Notes: a model not told the origin generated them from the sequence alone. 64,000 nt of DNA from Erwinia sp. OLFS4 (GCF_002752165.1 NZ_MOMB01000049.1:1-64000), one strand, 5' to 3'. Positions 28,103-39,671 are shown, numbered from the stretch's first letter. Program-made: numbers and translations.

Positions 28103-28419
28103 TCCTGCCATATCTACCGGCCTGACTGCTGCGCCGCGATTTGTCGTCCGGGCGCTGGATCTAAGGCGGCTATCTCCGATCATGTTCACTTTTTTGTGCC
28201 TGCTGTCAACCTAAAGGCCTCTCCGGGGAAGGTCTGTCTGCATGAGGGTGACGATCCGCGACATGGCGGATTGAGGTTGATCCTGTTTCCCGGCTATAGC
28301 TATTTTTTAATAATCATGATGCTATTGTTTTTTGACCCGGGCGAGGGTTCATCACTGGTGCCGGCATAGCGTCATCGCCAGGCTGGCGTGGCGACAGCGT
28401 CCGGAGCGGAGGGGCCGTA
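28103..28419. other. intergenic region before pxpA, no gene
   Basis: No coding frame or RNA gene was recognised here. A short inverted stretch around 28370-28395 (CGCCAGGCTGGCG) is a possible hairpin, without a T run. The pxp operon promoter is expected in this region. Confidence 0.4.
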
Positions 28420-29181
28420 GTGAAACATATCGATTTAAACAGCGATCTGGGTGAAAGTTTTGGCGCCTGGCGAATGGGTGATGATCAGGCGATGCTGGCA
28501 CTGGTGTCCAGTGTAAACGTCGCCTGTGGCTTTCATGCCGGCGACCCGGCTGGCATTCTGCAAACCCTGCGAGCGGCGCAAAAGCATGGGGTGGCAATCG
28601 GCGCCCATGTCTCTTATCCCGACCTGGTCGGTTTTGGCCGCCGGCAAATGGAGATAGCCAGTGCTGATTTGACTGCCGATGTGATTTATCAGATTGGTGC
28701 ATTGCAGGGGCTGGCCACTGCTGCCGGCACCCGGGTCAGCTATGTAAAACCCCACGGCGCGCTTTATAACACTATTGCCCATCACCGCCAGCAGGCGCAG
28801 GCGGTGATAACGGCAATAAAAGCGCTGGATGAGCGTCTGGCATTGATGGTGCTGGCCAATTCACCGCTGGAGGAGCTGGCGCGTCAGGCCGGCATTCAGG
28901 TCATTAGCGAAGCTTTCGCCGATCGCGCCTATAGCCCGGAGGGCACCCTGGTGCCACGCAGTGAGCCTGAGGCAGTGCTGCACGACCCTGCTCGGGTGGC
29001 CGCGCGAATGGTGCAGCTGGCCACCCGCGGTACGCTCACCGCTTGCGACGGCAGTGTGTTAACCCTCAAGGCGCAGTCAATCTGTATTCACGGCGATTCA
29101 CCGGGCGCGGTCGCGATGGCCACTGCGGTGCATGATGCGCTGATTGCCGCCGGGGTTTCTTTGTCGGCGGCGGCAGGCTAA
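28420..29181 (+). CDS. pxpA: 5-oxoprolinase subunit A (LamB/YcsF family)
   Basis: The product is 253 residues from a GTG start with GGAGGGG about five bases before it. It starts [19 protein letters not shown], the LamB/YcsF signature, and has [11 protein letters not shown] and VKPHGALYN. With PxpB and PxpC it makes the ATP-dependent bacterial 5-oxoprolinase that opens pyroglutamate to glutamate. The partner gene starts three bases after its stop. Confidence 0.94.
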   Translation: MKHIDLNSDLGESFGAWRMGDDQAMLALVSSVNVACGFHAGDPAGILQTLRAAQKHGVAIGAHVSYPDLVGFGRRQMEIASADLTADVIYQIGALQGLATAAGTRVSYVKPHGALYNTIAHHRQQAQAVITAIKALDERLALMVLANSPLEELARQAGIQVISEAFADRAYSPEGTLVPRSEPEAVLHDPARVAARMVQLATRGTLTACDGSVLTLKAQSICIHGDSPGAVAMATAVHDALIAAGVSLSAAAG

Positions 29182-29184
29182 GTG

Positions 29185-30795
29185 ATGGCGATACGTTTTT
29201 TACCGGTTAATCATGATGCGCTGTTGATTGAGCTGGCATCGCTGGAAGAGACGCTGGCGCTGCTGGACAAATTACAGCATGCGTCATTGCCGGCGGTGGA
29301 TGAAATGGTGCCAGCGGCACGGACGCTGTTGCTGCGTTTTCAGCCGCAAAAAATGTCGGCGCAGTGTCTGGCTGATCTGATTGGCGGCTGGCAGCTTAAT
29401 GGACGCCAGCATGCAACCGGCAAACTGATTGAGATCCCGGTGTGCTATGACGGCGAGGATTTACCGCAGGTTGCCGGCATGCTGGGAATAACGGTGGCGG
29501 AGGTGATCCGTCGCCATAGCGAAACGGAATTTAGCGTGGCTTTTACCGGTTTTGCCCCCGGCTTTGCTTATCTGTGTGGCGACAGTGGCCTGACGGTTGC
29601 GCGACGTCCTGCGCCGCGGCCACGCATTCCCGCCGGCTCGGTTGGCCTGGCCGGTGAGTTTACCGGTATTTATCCCAAGGCCAGCCCCGGTGGATGGCAG
29701 CTGATTGCGACCACCAGAATGGCAATGTGGGATTTGTCACGGGCCACACCGGCGCTATTGCAGCCGGGTATGCGCGTGCGTTTTCATCAGAAAAGTACCC
29801 GCCACACGGTATTACCGGCTGTCGGTGCAGAAAAACCGCAAAAACCGGCGCCCGGCGACGCCACGCTGGAGATTGTGGCGCCGGGCATACAGATGTTGTT
29901 TCAGGATGAGGGACGGGCGGGTAAAGCCGGTCAGGGGGTTTCTACCAGCGGCGCGCTCGATCGTGGTGCGTTGCACAGCGCTAATCGTCTGGTTGGCAAT
30001 CCGGCGTCGGCGGTTTGTCTTGAATTGTTGCCGGCTGGGGTAGTGATTGAGGTACTGGCGGATTGTGTGATTGCCCTGACCGGTGCCAGTTGTGCTATCT
30101 CGCTGACCACGGCCAGCAACACGCAGCATCAGCTGTCTGGCTGGCAGCCGCTGGCCTTACTGGCGGGTGATCGGTTGCAACTGGGCGCGGCACAGCAGGG
30201 CGCACGCTGTTATCTGTCTTTGCGCGGAGGATTTGCCGTTATCCCGGTGCTGGACAGTGGCTCAACGGATACGCTGGCGCAATTGGGGCCAGCCGCGCTG
30301 TGTCAGGGCACTATTCTGCGGCGCCAGCGTGCGGCAGCGGTGTGTGCGGTTGCTATCAATGAAATGGCGCCCGACAGGCTACCCTGCGCCGGTGAAACCA
30401 TTACTCTGGACGTGGTGATGGGACCGCGCACCGACTGGTTTACGCCGCAAGCGGTGGCGTTGTTTGCCAGGCAGCGCTGGCGGGTGACGCCCCTTTCAAA
30501 CCGCACCGGCCTGCGGCTGGAAGGTGATAGTGCCCTCAGCCGGTCACAACCCGGTGAGTTGCCAAGCGAAGGTATCCGGCCTGGTGCGATTCAGGTGCCG
30601 GCTAATGGCCAGCCGGTGTTGTTTCTGGCTGATCATCCGCTCACTGGCGGCTATCCGGTGATAGCCAGCGTAGCGGACTGGCACCTTGATTTGGCCGGAC
30701 AGCTGTCAGCCGGCGTGTGGCTGCGTTTTAACCCGGTGCTGCCTTTTAATCCCCTGAGACCGGCCAGGTCAGCCGGTGATGAGAGAATGGAATGA
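29185..30795 (+). CDS. 5-oxoprolinase subunits B and C fused (PxpB-PxpC)
   Basis: The product is 536 residues. The first ~210 are PxpB (allophanate hydrolase subunit 1 type): VPAARTLLLRF, CYDGEDLP and FTGFAPGFAYL are typical. From about residue 225 the PxpC (subunit 2) half begins: IVAPGIQMLFQDEGRAGKAGQGVSTSG, with PLTGGYPVIA near the end. In E. coli these are two proteins of about 218 and 310 residues, whose sum matches this fusion. I chose ATG 29185 over GTG 29182. It overlaps the biotin carboxylase gene by four bases. Confidence 0.92.
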   Translation: MAIRFLPVNHDALLIELASLEETLALLDKLQHASLPAVDEMVPAARTLLLRFQPQKMSAQCLADLIGGWQLNGRQHATGKLIEIPVCYDGEDLPQVAGMLGITVAEVIRRHSETEFSVAFTGFAPGFAYLCGDSGLTVARRPAPRPRIPAGSVGLAGEFTGIYPKASPGGWQLIATTRMAMWDLSRATPALLQPGMRVRFHQKSTRHTVLPAVGAEKPQKPAPGDATLEIVAPGIQMLFQDEGRAGKAGQGVSTSGALDRGALHSANRLVGNPASAVCLELLPAGVVIEVLADCVIALTGASCAISLTTASNTQHQLSGWQPLALLAGDRLQLGAAQQGARCYLSLRGGFAVIPVLDSGSTDTLAQLGPAALCQGTILRRQRAAAVCAVAINEMAPDRLPCAGETITLDVVMGPRTDWFTPQAVALFARQRWRVTPLSNRTGLRLEGDSALSRSQPGELPSEGIRPGAIQVPANGQPVLFLADHPLTGGYPVIASVADWHLDLAGQLSAGVWLRFNPVLPFNPLRPARSAGDERME

Positions 30796-32534
30796 AAAAA
30801 GTTCTGATAGCAAACCGGGGTGAAATTGCGGTACGCATTATTCGCGCCTGTCGCGATTGCGGTATCGCGTCGGTTGCGGTTTATGCCGACTGTGACAGCG
30901 ACGCGCTGCATGTGCGGCTGGCCGACGAAGCCTGGGCGTTGCCCGGTAATCACCCACAGGAAACTTATCTCAATAGCGAACAATTAATCGCTCTGGCGAA
31001 AAAATCCGGGGCCGATGCTGTGCATCCTGGTTATGGTTTTCTTTCCGAGCAGGCAGACTTTGCCCAGGCGGTGATAGACGCCGGGCTGTGCTGGATTGGA
31101 CCTGAGCCGAAAACCATTGCCATACTGGGCGATAAAGTTAAAGCGCGTCAGCTGGCGCAGCAGATTGGGGCACCGCTGGTGGCGGGAACGTCCGCTCCGG
31201 TAACCGGTGCTGATGAGGTACGCGCTTTTGCTGAGCAGCATGGTCTGCCGGTAGCCATCAAGGCGGCCCACGGTGGAGGTGGCCGCGGCATGAAAGTGGT
31301 CTGGCGCATGACGGAAGTGCGTGAGCTGTATGACCAGGCGGTACGAGAGGCAACCGCAGCGTTTGGCCGTGGAGAATGCTTTGTCGAACAGTTTCTCGAT
31401 CGTCCGCGCCATATTGAAGCGCAGATCCTGGCAGACCGCTATGGCAACGTTCAGGTACTGGGCAGCCGTGACTGTAGCCTGCAGCGCCGTAATCAGAAGC
31501 TGATTGAAGAAGCGCCGGCCCCTTTTTTGAGTGACCAGCAGCGCGACCGCATTCATCAGGCCGCCCATGATATCTGTGCGCAAGCACAATACTGCGGCGC
31601 GGGCACAGTAGAATTTCTGTTGAGTAAAGAAGGTGTTATCTCGTTTCTTGAGGTCAATACCCGTCTGCAGGTTGAACATACCGTAACCGAGGAGACCACC
31701 GGCATTGACCTGGTGGTGGCCCAGATGAAGCTTGCCGGCGGTGAGCGGTTGACCGATTGCAGTACGCCATCCCCCCGGGGTCATGCCATTGAATTTCGCA
31801 TTAACGCTGAAGATCCGGCGCGTGGTTTTTTACCGGTATCCGGTACGCTGAGCGCCTTTCTGCCGCCTTCCGGCCCCGGTATTCGCCTTGATAGCGGCGT
31901 GATCAGTGGTTCACAGGTGCCGCCGGTTTTCGATTCCCTGATGGCGAAACTGGTTGTCTGGGGACGCGATCGTCCCCAGGCACTGGCGCGTGCCCGTCGC
32001 GCGCTGGCCGAATTTACCATTGATGGCGTTGCCAGCGTGCTGCCGTTTCATCGTCAGGTACTTGAACAGGCGGATTTTATTGCCAGCGATGGCCATTTTG
32101 CCGTACATACCCGCTGGATTGAAACCGACTTCAGCGCCGTTCTGCCGGCAGCGCCGCGCATTTTGCCGCCGGCAGCGCTGACGTTAACCCGGACGTTTAT
32201 TGAAATTGATGGCCGGCGGGTACAGCTGGGGTTGCCGCCCGCTCTGCTGGTCAACGCGCGGCACGGAGACGTCATATCGCCAGCAGCTACCCCGCTGCCA
32301 CAACCTCATCCCGGCGAGATTGAAGCGCCGGTTGCCGGCCTGCTGCAAAGATGGCTGATGGCAGAGGGGGCCCGGGTGAATGAAGGCGATATTCTGGTCA
32401 CACTGGATGCGATGAAGATGGAAACACCATTGAAAGCACCGTGCGGCGGTGTGCTACAGCGGTTGATAGCCAGCGGTGAGATGGTGGATGCCGGTACCCT
32501 GGTTGCCCGAATCGTTGCGCCGCAATCGCAATAA
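30792..32534 (+). CDS. biotin carboxylase with fused BCCP domain
   Basis: The product is 580 residues. The first ~450 are an AccC-like biotin carboxylase: KVLIANRGEIAVRIIRACRD, VHPGYGFLSEQ, the ATP-grasp loop HGGGGRGMKVV and LEVNTRLQVEHTVTEE. The last ~70 are a biotinyl carrier domain with LDAMKMETPL, Lys542 being the biotin site. It is not the housekeeping AccC, which lacks the carrier domain. No carboxyltransferase gene is adjacent, so either one elsewhere is shared or the pxp proteins accept the carboxyl group; the latter is speculative. It ends the operon. Confidence 0.9.
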   Translation: MKKVLIANRGEIAVRIIRACRDCGIASVAVYADCDSDALHVRLADEAWALPGNHPQETYLNSEQLIALAKKSGADAVHPGYGFLSEQADFAQAVIDAGLCWIGPEPKTIAILGDKVKARQLAQQIGAPLVAGTSAPVTGADEVRAFAEQHGLPVAIKAAHGGGGRGMKVVWRMTEVRELYDQAVREATAAFGRGECFVEQFLDRPRHIEAQILADRYGNVQVLGSRDCSLQRRNQKLIEEAPAPFLSDQQRDRIHQAAHDICAQAQYCGAGTVEFLLSKEGVISFLEVNTRLQVEHTVTEETTGIDLVVAQMKLAGGERLTDCSTPSPRGHAIEFRINAEDPARGFLPVSGTLSAFLPPSGPGIRLDSGVISGSQVPPVFDSLMAKLVVWGRDRPQALARARRALAEFTIDGVASVLPFHRQVLEQADFIASDGHFAVHTRWIETDFSAVLPAAPRILPPAALTLTRTFIEIDGRRVQLGLPPALLVNARHGDVISPAATPLPQPHPGEIEAPVAGLLQRWLMAEGARVNEGDILVTLDAMKMETPLKAPCGGVLQRLIASGEMVDAGTLVARIVAPQSQ

Positions 32535-32773
32535 AGCCGACAGGTGATAGCATCCTGTTGTCGTCTGACGTGATGTTACTGGCTGGCGATGGGATCCTTC
32601 TTTATTTCTTCACCTTGCGGTAACCTTGACCTGCTTTGCGCCAGCCTGTCATCTTGTTCACATCCTTATGTCATTTTGTATGATGAATATTTTAAAAGTT
32701 GTGAAGGAGTTGCTGTTAGCACGCCGAATGTTTATCGTGCATCAGTTCCCGGCCCGGCAGGTGGATGGCAGGG

Positions 32774-32790
32774 CTTAAGCCACAATTAAG
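32774..32790 (+). promoter_or_regulatory. PmrA (BasR) binding site
   Basis: CTTAAG, five bases, ATTAAG: a direct repeat with 11-base period that matches the PmrA box (YTTAAK-N5-YTTAAK) except for the first base of the second half. A TATTAT lies 19 bases downstream. PmrA-controlled arn promoters in Salmonella and relatives have the same element. Confidence 0.7.
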
Positions 32791-32843
32791 CATTAACCGT
32801 TAATCTGCATATTATAAGGGTTTGGCTAGGATTTATCGGATAC

Positions 32844-32860
32844 GGTTTGTCTGATGTTTA
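32844..32860 (+). promoter_or_regulatory. PhoP binding site
   Basis: GGTTTG, five bases, TGTTTA: a direct repeat matching the PhoP box (T/G-GTTTA, N5, T/G-GTTTA) with one mismatch. A -10-like TATTAT begins 12 bases after it, the spacing seen in PhoP-activated promoters where the box replaces the -35. Confidence 0.7.
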
Positions 32861-33009
32861 AACTTCATCGCGTATTATAGGCAGCGGGCGCTTTCCCTGT
32901 TTTTCATGGGAGAAGGATCATAATCGGTTGATATTTGTCGCTTCACCGCTTGACAGCCCGCACAAAAGGTTAAAAATTTAATCAGTGTTCGCTTAGGGAA
33001 ATTGAACTA

Positions 33010-34155
33010 ATGTCTGAGTTTCTCCCCTTTTCCCGCCCTGCGATGGGTGAGGAAGAACTGGATGCGGTCAAAGAGGTGTTGTTATCTGGCTGGATTACGA
33101 CTGGCCCAAAAAATCAACAGCTTGAAGAGGCATTTTGCCAGCTGACCGGCAACCAGCACGCGATTGCGGTTAGCTCCGCAACCGGCGGTATGCATGTCAT
33201 GCTGATGGCACTGGGCATTGGCCCCGGCGACGAAGTCATCACGCCTTCTCTGACCTGGGTTTCGACCCTGAATATGATTTGCCTGCTCGGCGCCACCCCG
33301 GTGATGATTGATGTTGATCGCGACACGCTGATGGTTACTCCGCAGCAGGTAGAAGCGGCGATTACGCCACGTACCCGCGCAATTATCCCAGTGCACTATG
33401 CCGGCGCTCCGGCCGATATCGATGGCCTGCATGCGCTGGGTAAGCGCTATGGCATCCCGGTCATTGATGATGCTGCCCATTCGGCCGGTACCTATTACAA
33501 AGGCCGTCACGTGGGTGCCAGCGGCACCGCTATTTTTTCCTTTCACGCCATTAAGAATATGACCTGTGCTGAAGGCGCGCTGATTGTCACTGATGACGAA
33601 GCGCTGGCGAACAAAGTTCGCAGCCTGAAGTTTCACGGACTTGGCGTGGACGCGTATGACCGCAATCAGCATGGCCGTGCGCCGCAGGCGGAAGTGATAT
33701 CACCGGGCTTTAAATATAATCTGGCAGATATTAATGCGGCCATTGCGTTGGTGCAGCTAAAAAAACTGCCCCAGTTAAACGCGCGCCGGGCAGCGATTGC
33801 CCAGCGCTATCTGCGCGAACTGGCGGATACCCCGTTTCAGCCGCTGAAGCAGCCGGACTGGCCGCATCAGCATGCCTGGCATCTTTTCATCATCCGCGTT
33901 GACGAAGAGCGTTGTGGTCTGAGCCGTGACGCGCTGATGCAGGCGCTCAAAGAACGTAATATCGGTACCGGTCTGCATTTCCGCGCGGCCCATACACAGA
34001 AATATTACCGTGAACGCTTTCCGCAGGTGGTGCTGCCTAATAGCACCTGGAATAGCGAGCGTATTTGTTCGATACCGTTATTTCCCACTATGAGCGATGA
34101 CGATGTTACCCGCGTAATAAAGGCTCTGCATGAGCTGGCAGGAAAAAGCGCATGA
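33010..34155 (+). CDS. arnB: UDP-4-amino-4-deoxy-L-arabinose aminotransferase ArnB
   Basis: The product is 381 residues of the PLP-dependent DegT/ArnB family. It begins [35 protein letters not shown] contains the PLP lysine. It converts UDP-4-keto-arabinose to UDP-L-Ara4N with glutamate as amino donor. It is the first gene of arnBCADTEF, all with overlapping or adjacent ends, behind PmrA and PhoP sites. Confidence 0.96.
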   Translation: MSEFLPFSRPAMGEEELDAVKEVLLSGWITTGPKNQQLEEAFCQLTGNQHAIAVSSATGGMHVMLMALGIGPGDEVITPSLTWVSTLNMICLLGATPVMIDVDRDTLMVTPQQVEAAITPRTRAIIPVHYAGAPADIDGLHALGKRYGIPVIDDAAHSAGTYYKGRHVGASGTAIFSFHAIKNMTCAEGALIVTDDEALANKVRSLKFHGLGVDAYDRNQHGRAPQAEVISPGFKYNLADINAAIALVQLKKLPQLNARRAAIAQRYLRELADTPFQPLKQPDWPHQHAWHLFIIRVDEERCGLSRDALMQALKERNIGTGLHFRAAHTQKYYRERFPQVVLPNSTWNSERICSIPLFPTMSDDDVTRVIKALHELAGKSA

Positions 34156-35135
34156 CCAGTAATGAACCCATAAAAAAAGTTTCGGTTGTCATTCCGGTAT
34201 TTAATGAGCAGGAGAGTCTGCCTGAGCTGATGCGTCGTACCCGCGCAGCCTGCGATCTTCTTTCACTACCCTACGAAGTAGTGCTGGTGGATGATGGCAG
34301 TAGCGATGATTCGGCACAGCTGCTGGAAGCGGCAGCAAGCGAGCCGGGTAGTCCGGTGGTGGCCATTCTGCTTAACCGCAATTATGGTCAGCATTCTGCC
34401 ATCATGGCAGGTTTCAGCCATGCAAGCGGTGATCTGATCGTGACGCTGGATGCTGATTTACAGAATCCACCGGAAGAGATCCCGCGGCTGGTTGAGAAAG
34501 CGGCGGAAGGGTATGACGTGGTGGGCACGGTGCGCCAGAATCGTCAGGATACCTGGTTTCGCCGGCGGGCGTCACGGGTGATTAATGGCCTGATTCAAAA
34601 GGCGACCGGTAAATCCATGGGCGACTATGGTTGTATGCTGCGGGCTTACCGCCGGCCAATTATTGACGCCATGTTGCATTGCCATGAACGCAGCACTTTT
34701 ATTCCGATTCTGGCTAATACCTTTGCCCGTCGTACCGTGGAAATTCCGGTATTACACGCAGAGCGTGAATTTGGTGATTCAAAATACAGTCTGATGAAGC
34801 TTATCAATCTGATGTATGACCTGATCACCTGCCTGACTACCACGCCACTGCGATTGCTGAGCATTTTCGGCAGTATCACCGCGCTGGCTGGTTTTGCGCT
34901 GGCGGTGTTGCTGCTGTTGCTGCGTCTGTTTTTTGGCGCAGAATGGTCAGGACGCGGTGTATTTACTTTATTTGCCCTGCTGTTTATGTTCATCGGGGCT
35001 CAGTTTGTGGGTATGGGCTTGCTCGGTGAGTATATCGGGCGCATTTATAATGACGTACGAGCCCGTCCGCGTTATTTCATTCAGCGTGTTGTTAGCAGTG
35101 AATCCGCTGCTTCTTCTTCACAGGAAAAAAATTGA
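34152..35135 (+). CDS. arnC: undecaprenyl-phosphate Ara4FN transferase ArnC
   Basis: The product is 327 residues. An N-terminal GT-A glycosyltransferase domain ([39 protein letters not shown]) is followed by two membrane helices near residues 235-300. It moves formylated Ara4N from UDP to undecaprenyl phosphate at the cytoplasmic face. It overlaps arnB and arnA by four bases each. Confidence 0.96.
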   Translation: MTSNEPIKKVSVVIPVFNEQESLPELMRRTRAACDLLSLPYEVVLVDDGSSDDSAQLLEAAASEPGSPVVAILLNRNYGQHSAIMAGFSHASGDLIVTLDADLQNPPEEIPRLVEKAAEGYDVVGTVRQNRQDTWFRRRASRVINGLIQKATGKSMGDYGCMLRAYRRPIIDAMLHCHERSTFIPILANTFARRTVEIPVLHAEREFGDSKYSLMKLINLMYDLITCLTTTPLRLLSIFGSITALAGFALAVLLLLLRLFFGAEWSGRGVFTLFALLFMFIGAQFVGMGLLGEYIGRIYNDVRARPRYFIQRVVSSESAASSSQEKN

Positions 35136-37117
35136 TGAAAGCTGTTGTTTTTGCCTATCACGATATGGGCTGCGTTGGCGTTGAAGCCCTGATTAAGGCT
35201 GGCTTTGAGATTGAAGCTGTTTTCACCCATGCCGACAGCGCAGGCGAAACCCCTTTCTTTGCCTCCGTGGCGCGCACTGCGGCGGCGCACGCGATTCCGG
35301 TTTTTGCGCCGGAAGAGGTGAACCACCCGTTATGGATCGATCGTATTCGTGCCATGAATCCGGATATGATTTTTTCTTTTTATTACCGCAACCTGCTGAG
35401 CGAGCCTTTACTGGCCTGTGCCAGTAAAGGCGGTTTTAATCTGCATGGTTCATTGCTGCCGAAATATCGCGGCCGTGCGCCGCTGAACTGGGCGCTGGTT
35501 AATGGTGAAAGCGAAACCGGTGTGACGCTGCATCGTATGGTGGCCAAGGCGGATGCTGGCAATATTATCGCCCAGCGTTCTCTGCCGATTGACGACGAAG
35601 ATACGGCGCTGACGTTGCACCGTAAGCTGTGTGATGAAGCAAAACGCTTGCTGGATGATACGCTGCCGTTGTTGTTAAAAGGGCAATTTAGCGAGCAGCC
35701 GCAGGACCTCAGTAAAGGCAGCTGTTTTGGGCGGCGTACCCCGGATGATGGCCGCATTGACTGGTCTTTGCCCGCCAGCCAGATCCGCAATCTGGTGCGT
35801 GCGGTCAGCGAACCCTGGCCCGGCGCATTCAGCTATGTTGGCACGCAGAAATTTATTATCTGGCAGGCAAAAGTCCGTCATGACCAGGCCGCCGCGCGCC
35901 CTGGTACCATTTTGTCGGCCAATCCGTTGATCGTTGCCTGTGGCAAGGATGCGCTGGAAATTGTTACCGGTCAGGGTGAAAACGGTATCTATATGCAGGG
36001 CGGTCAGCTGGCGCAGACGCTGGGTCTGGTGACCAGTGCGCTGCTGAATAATAAGCCGTGGACCGCGGTGAAACGCCGTACCCGCGTACTGATCCTCGGG
36101 GTGAATGGTTTTATTGGTAACCATCTCACCGAGCGGTTGTTGCAGGATGATAACTTCGAAATTTATGGCCTTGATATCGGTTCCGACGCTATTAGCCGCT
36201 TTATTGATAACCCTTATTTTCATTTTGTCGAAGGGGATATCAGCATTCATTCCGAGTGGATTGAATACCATATTAAAAAATGCGATGTGGTGCTGCCGCT
36301 GGTAGCAATTGCCACGCCGATTGAGTATACCCGTAACCCGCTGCGCGTGTTTGAGCTGGATTTTGAAGAAAACCTGAAAATCATTCGCGACTGCGTGAAG
36401 TACAAAAAGCGCATCATCTTCCCGTCAACTTCGGAAGTGTACGGTATGAGTACCGACCCGGTGTTTGATGAAGACCATTCCAATCTGATTGTTGGTCCGA
36501 TTAACAAGCAGCGCTGGATTTACTCGGTCTCTAAACAGCTGCTTGACCGGGTTATCTGGGCTTATGGCGACAAAGAAGGGCTGCGCTTTACCTTGTTCCG
36601 TCCATTTAACTGGATGGGACCGCGTCTTGACAACCTGAACGCCGCGCGTATTGGTAGTTCACGTGCGATTACCCAGCTGATTCTTAATCTGGTGGAAGGT
36701 TCTCCTATCAGGCTGATTGATGGCGGTAAGCAGAAGCGCTGCTTTACCGATATTAAAGACGGTATCGAAGCGTTGTTCCGCATTATTGAGAATAAAGATA
36801 ACAATTGCGATGGACAGATTATCAATATTGGTAATCCCACCAATGAAGCCAGTATCCGTGAACTGGCTGAAATGTTGTTGAAAAGCTTCGAAAAACACCC
36901 GTTACGCCACCATTTCCCACCGTTTGCGGGTTTTCGTGAAGTGGAAAGCAGCAGCTATTACGGCAAAGGTTATCAGGATGTCGAGCACCGCAAACCGAGT
37001 ATCCGTAACGCACAGCGCCTGCTGGGCTGGACTCCTGACATTGAGATGAGCAAAACCATTGATGAGACGCTGGACTTCTTCCTGAAAACGGTGGATTTAA
37101 CTGAGACTGGCAAATGA
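35132..37117 (+). CDS. arnA: bifunctional UDP-Ara4N formyltransferase / UDP-glucuronate decarboxylase ArnA
   Basis: The product is 661 residues, the expected length. The N-terminal ~300 are the formyltransferase ([21 protein letters not shown] carries the catalytic Asn-His). From about residue 315 the dehydrogenase half begins ([20 protein letters not shown], a Rossmann glycine motif, later [11 protein letters not shown] with the Tyr-x-x-x-Lys pair). The decarboxylase makes UDP-4-ketopentose and the transferase formylates UDP-Ara4N. It overlaps both neighbours by four bases. Confidence 0.97.
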   Translation: MMKAVVFAYHDMGCVGVEALIKAGFEIEAVFTHADSAGETPFFASVARTAAAHAIPVFAPEEVNHPLWIDRIRAMNPDMIFSFYYRNLLSEPLLACASKGGFNLHGSLLPKYRGRAPLNWALVNGESETGVTLHRMVAKADAGNIIAQRSLPIDDEDTALTLHRKLCDEAKRLLDDTLPLLLKGQFSEQPQDLSKGSCFGRRTPDDGRIDWSLPASQIRNLVRAVSEPWPGAFSYVGTQKFIIWQAKVRHDQAAARPGTILSANPLIVACGKDALEIVTGQGENGIYMQGGQLAQTLGLVTSALLNNKPWTAVKRRTRVLILGVNGFIGNHLTERLLQDDNFEIYGLDIGSDAISRFIDNPYFHFVEGDISIHSEWIEYHIKKCDVVLPLVAIATPIEYTRNPLRVFELDFEENLKIIRDCVKYKKRIIFPSTSEVYGMSTDPVFDEDHSNLIVGPINKQRWIYSVSKQLLDRVIWAYGDKEGLRFTLFRPFNWMGPRLDNLNAARIGSSRAITQLILNLVEGSPIRLIDGGKQKRCFTDIKDGIEALFRIIENKDNNCDGQIINIGNPTNEASIRELAEMLLKSFEKHPLRHHFPPFAGFREVESSSYYGKGYQDVEHRKPSIRNAQRLLGWTPDIEMSKTIDETLDFFLKTVDLTETGK

Positions 37118-38010
37118 TCAAAGTGGGTTTGCGTGTTGACGTGGACACCTGGCGCGGCACCCGGGACGGGGTGCCACGTTTGCTGGAGATTCTCAGGCGT
37201 CATCAGATTCAGGCCAGTTTTTTCTTCACCGTCGGCCCGGATAATATGGGCCGTCATCTCTGGCGTCTTATCAAGCCAAAGTTCCTCTGGAAGATGCTGC
37301 GCTCTGGTGCGGCGTCACTCTATGGTTGGGATATTTTGCTGGCGGGTACCGCCTGGCCCGGACGGCGTATCGGGCGGGGTCATCAACAGATTATCCGTGA
37401 TACTGCCGCCGCCCATGAAGTGGGCCTGCATGCCTGGGATCATTTTGCCTGGCAAACCTGGGCTGGGGTGTGGCCGGCGGAAAAGCTGCATCAGCAAATT
37501 GAACTGGCACGCGCGTCATTGACGGAGATTTGTGGCGCTGCGGTCAGCTGTTCTGCTGTGGCGGGCTGGCGTGCCGATCAGCGTGTGGTGGAGGCAAAAG
37601 AGCCTTTTCATTTTCGTTACAACAGTGATTGTCGCGGACAGGCTCCCTTTTTACCGCTGCTGGAAAACGGCACAACCGGAACGGTACAGATCCCGGTGAC
37701 CTTGCCAACCTGGGATGAAGCCGTTGGCACCCTCACCAGCCGGGAAAATTACAATGCGTTTATCCTTGAGCAAATGCTTCAGGATCAGGGGACGCCGGTT
37801 TATACCATTCATGCGGAGGTAGAAGGTATTGCTTTGCATCAGCAATTTGAACAGCTGCTGGTGATGGCGCGTGAGGCAGGCATTCACTTCTGCCCGCTGA
37901 GTGCGCTATTACCGGATGATGTTTCGCAGTTACCGGTAGGTAAGGTCGTGCGCGGCAGTCTGACCGGGCGCGAAGGATGGTTGGGTTGCCAACAGGTTAT
38001 GAGTAATTAA
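37114..38010 (+). CDS. arnD: deformylase ArnD
   Basis: The product is 298 residues of the polysaccharide deacetylase (NodB-like) family. [21 protein letters not shown] near the start supplies the metal-binding Asp, and [14 protein letters not shown] the His pair. ArnD removes the formyl group from undecaprenyl-phosphate-Ara4FN, making the step irreversible. It has weakly hydrophobic segments and acts at the inner membrane. Confidence 0.95.
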   Translation: MIKVGLRVDVDTWRGTRDGVPRLLEILRRHQIQASFFFTVGPDNMGRHLWRLIKPKFLWKMLRSGAASLYGWDILLAGTAWPGRRIGRGHQQIIRDTAAAHEVGLHAWDHFAWQTWAGVWPAEKLHQQIELARASLTEICGAAVSCSAVAGWRADQRVVEAKEPFHFRYNSDCRGQAPFLPLLENGTTGTVQIPVTLPTWDEAVGTLTSRENYNAFILEQMLQDQGTPVYTIHAEVEGIALHQQFEQLLVMAREAGIHFCPLSALLPDDVSQLPVGKVVRGSLTGREGWLGCQQVMSN

Positions 38011-38012
38011 CG

Positions 38013-39671
38013 ATGTCGACAAATCAAAAAGGCTGGTTGTTACTGCTGCTTTTCGCTCTTTATTACCTGGTTCCCCTTGAGTTTCGTCAACTCTGGCAGC
38101 CGGATGAAACTCGCTATGCTGAAATTAGCCGTGAAATGCTGGCCAGTGGTAACTGGATTGTGCCGCATTTTCTGGATGTGCGTTATTTTGAAAAACCGAT
38201 CGCCGGCTACTGGATTAATAATCTCAGCCAGCTGCTGTTCGGCCATAATAATTTCGCCGTACGCTTTGGTTCAGTGTTCTCTATTACGCTGAGTGCGATT
38301 GGCGTTTACTGGCTGGCCAGTCGCATCTGGCAAAACCGCGCGACCGGGCTGATAGCCGGTGTGATCTACTTGTCGACGTTGCAGGTATACGGTATTGGTA
38401 CCTATGCAACGCTCGATCCTATGATTACCTTGTGGATGACGGCTGCCATGTGTTTCTTCTGGCTGGCGGTTACCACGCCTGACACCCGCTGCCGCCTGCT
38501 GAGCTGGCTGCTGCTGGGTATTGCCTGCGGCATGGGCTTTATGACCAAAGGCTTTCTGGCGCTGGCGGTGCCGGTGATTGCTATCCTGCCCTGGGTGGTG
38601 ATACAGAAGCGCTGGAAAACCTTGTTGAGCTGGGGCTGGCTGGCTATTTTCGGCGCGCTGGCTGTGAGTCTTCCCTGGGTTCTGGCGGTAGCGCAGCGTG
38701 AGCCGGACTACTGGCATTACTTTTTCTGGGTTCAGCATATTCAGCGTTTTGCTGAAGATAATGCGCAGCACAAAGCGCCGTTCTGGTACTATCTGCCGGT
38801 GCTGATTGCCGGTTCGCTGCCCTGGCTGGCGTTGTTGCCTGGGGCGTTGAAGCTCGGCTGGAAAGGGCGTGAAGGCAACGGTGCACCGTTCTATCTGCTT
38901 GGCTGGATGGTAATGCCGTTTTTGTTTTTCAGCATTGCTAAAGGCAAGTTGCCAACTTATATCCTGCCCTGTTTTGCCCCGCTGGCCATTCTGATGGCGC
39001 ACTATGCCAGTACCTTGCTAAATAGCTGCAGCAAGGTTTTTAAAATCAATGCAATAATTAACCTGGTTTTTGGCCTGGTTTGCATGCTGGTGCTGCTAGT
39101 GGCGCTTGCCCCCTGGGGTATAGAGAAGCATTCGCTGTACGCCCATTATGAAATTCCCAAGGTGTTGCTGGGCACGCTGACGTTTGCCGTTTGGGCACTG
39201 ATGGGATGGCTAAGTTTGCAGGATCCTCGCCGGCGCTGGCAGTGGGCGGCCGTCTGCCCCCTTGGTATTGCGTTACTGTACAATTTTGCCTTGCCGCAGC
39301 ATATCAGCAGCAAACAACCGCAACACTTTATCACCGCGATACATGAAGAGCTGTCAGCCAGTCGTTATGTGCTGACTGACTCCGTAGGGCTGGGCGCGGC
39401 CTTAGCCTGGGAGCTTAAGCGCGGTGACGTGATGATGTACAGTGAAAAAGGTGAGCTGGATTATGGTCTGGCCTACCCGGATGCGAGCCATCAGTTTGTC
39501 AGTGACCCGGATTTTCCACAATGGCTGGAAAATGCCCGCCATCAGGGTAATGTATCGCTGGTGCTGCAACTGGATCGGGATCAGGATATCAGTACCATTA
39601 AGCTACCTCATGCTAATTTCACCTGGCGTCAGGGGCGTTTAATCCTGTTCTATTATCAGAAACAGCCATGA
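38013..39671 (+). CDS. arnT: lipid A L-Ara4N transferase ArnT
   Basis: The product is 552 residues with about 12-13 membrane helices, of the PMT/GT83 family. [19 protein letters not shown] near the N-terminus holds the catalytic acidic residues of the first periplasmic loop, and [19 protein letters not shown] follows. It moves L-Ara4N from undecaprenyl phosphate to lipid A phosphates on the periplasmic face, lowering negative charge and giving resistance to polymyxin and cationic peptides. It overlaps arnE by four bases. Confidence 0.96.
   Translation: MSTNQKGWLLLLLFALYYLVPLEFRQLWQPDETRYAEISREMLASGNWIVPHFLDVRYFEKPIAGYWINNLSQLLFGHNNFAVRFGSVFSITLSAIGVYWLASRIWQNRATGLIAGVIYLSTLQVYGIGTYATLDPMITLWMTAAMCFFWLAVTTPDTRCRLLSWLLLGIACGMGFMTKGFLALAVPVIAILPWVVIQKRWKTLLSWGWLAIFGALAVSLPWVLAVAQREPDYWHYFFWVQHIQRFAEDNAQHKAPFWYYLPVLIAGSLPWLALLPGALKLGWKGREGNGAPFYLLGWMVMPFLFFSIAKGKLPTYILPCFAPLAILMAHYASTLLNSCSKVFKINAIINLVFGLVCMLVLLVALAPWGIEKHSLYAHYEIPKVLLGTLTFAVWALMGWLSLQDPRRRWQWAAVCPLGIALLYNFALPQHISSKQPQHFITAIHEELSASRYVLTDSVGLGAALAWELKRGDVMMYSEKGELDYGLAYPDASHQFVSDPDFPQWLENARHQGNVSLVLQLDRDQDISTIKLPHANFTWRQGRLILFYYQKQP

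Larger units (their letters stand above)
32535..33009 (+). other. regulatory region upstream of arnB
   Basis: This 475-base stretch has no credible gene. From 32770 on it carries a PmrA-type direct repeat and a PhoP-type direct repeat, each followed by an AT-rich -10-like TATTAT (32810 and 32873). The untranslated leader of arnB would be about 130-190 bases. Confidence 0.6.
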
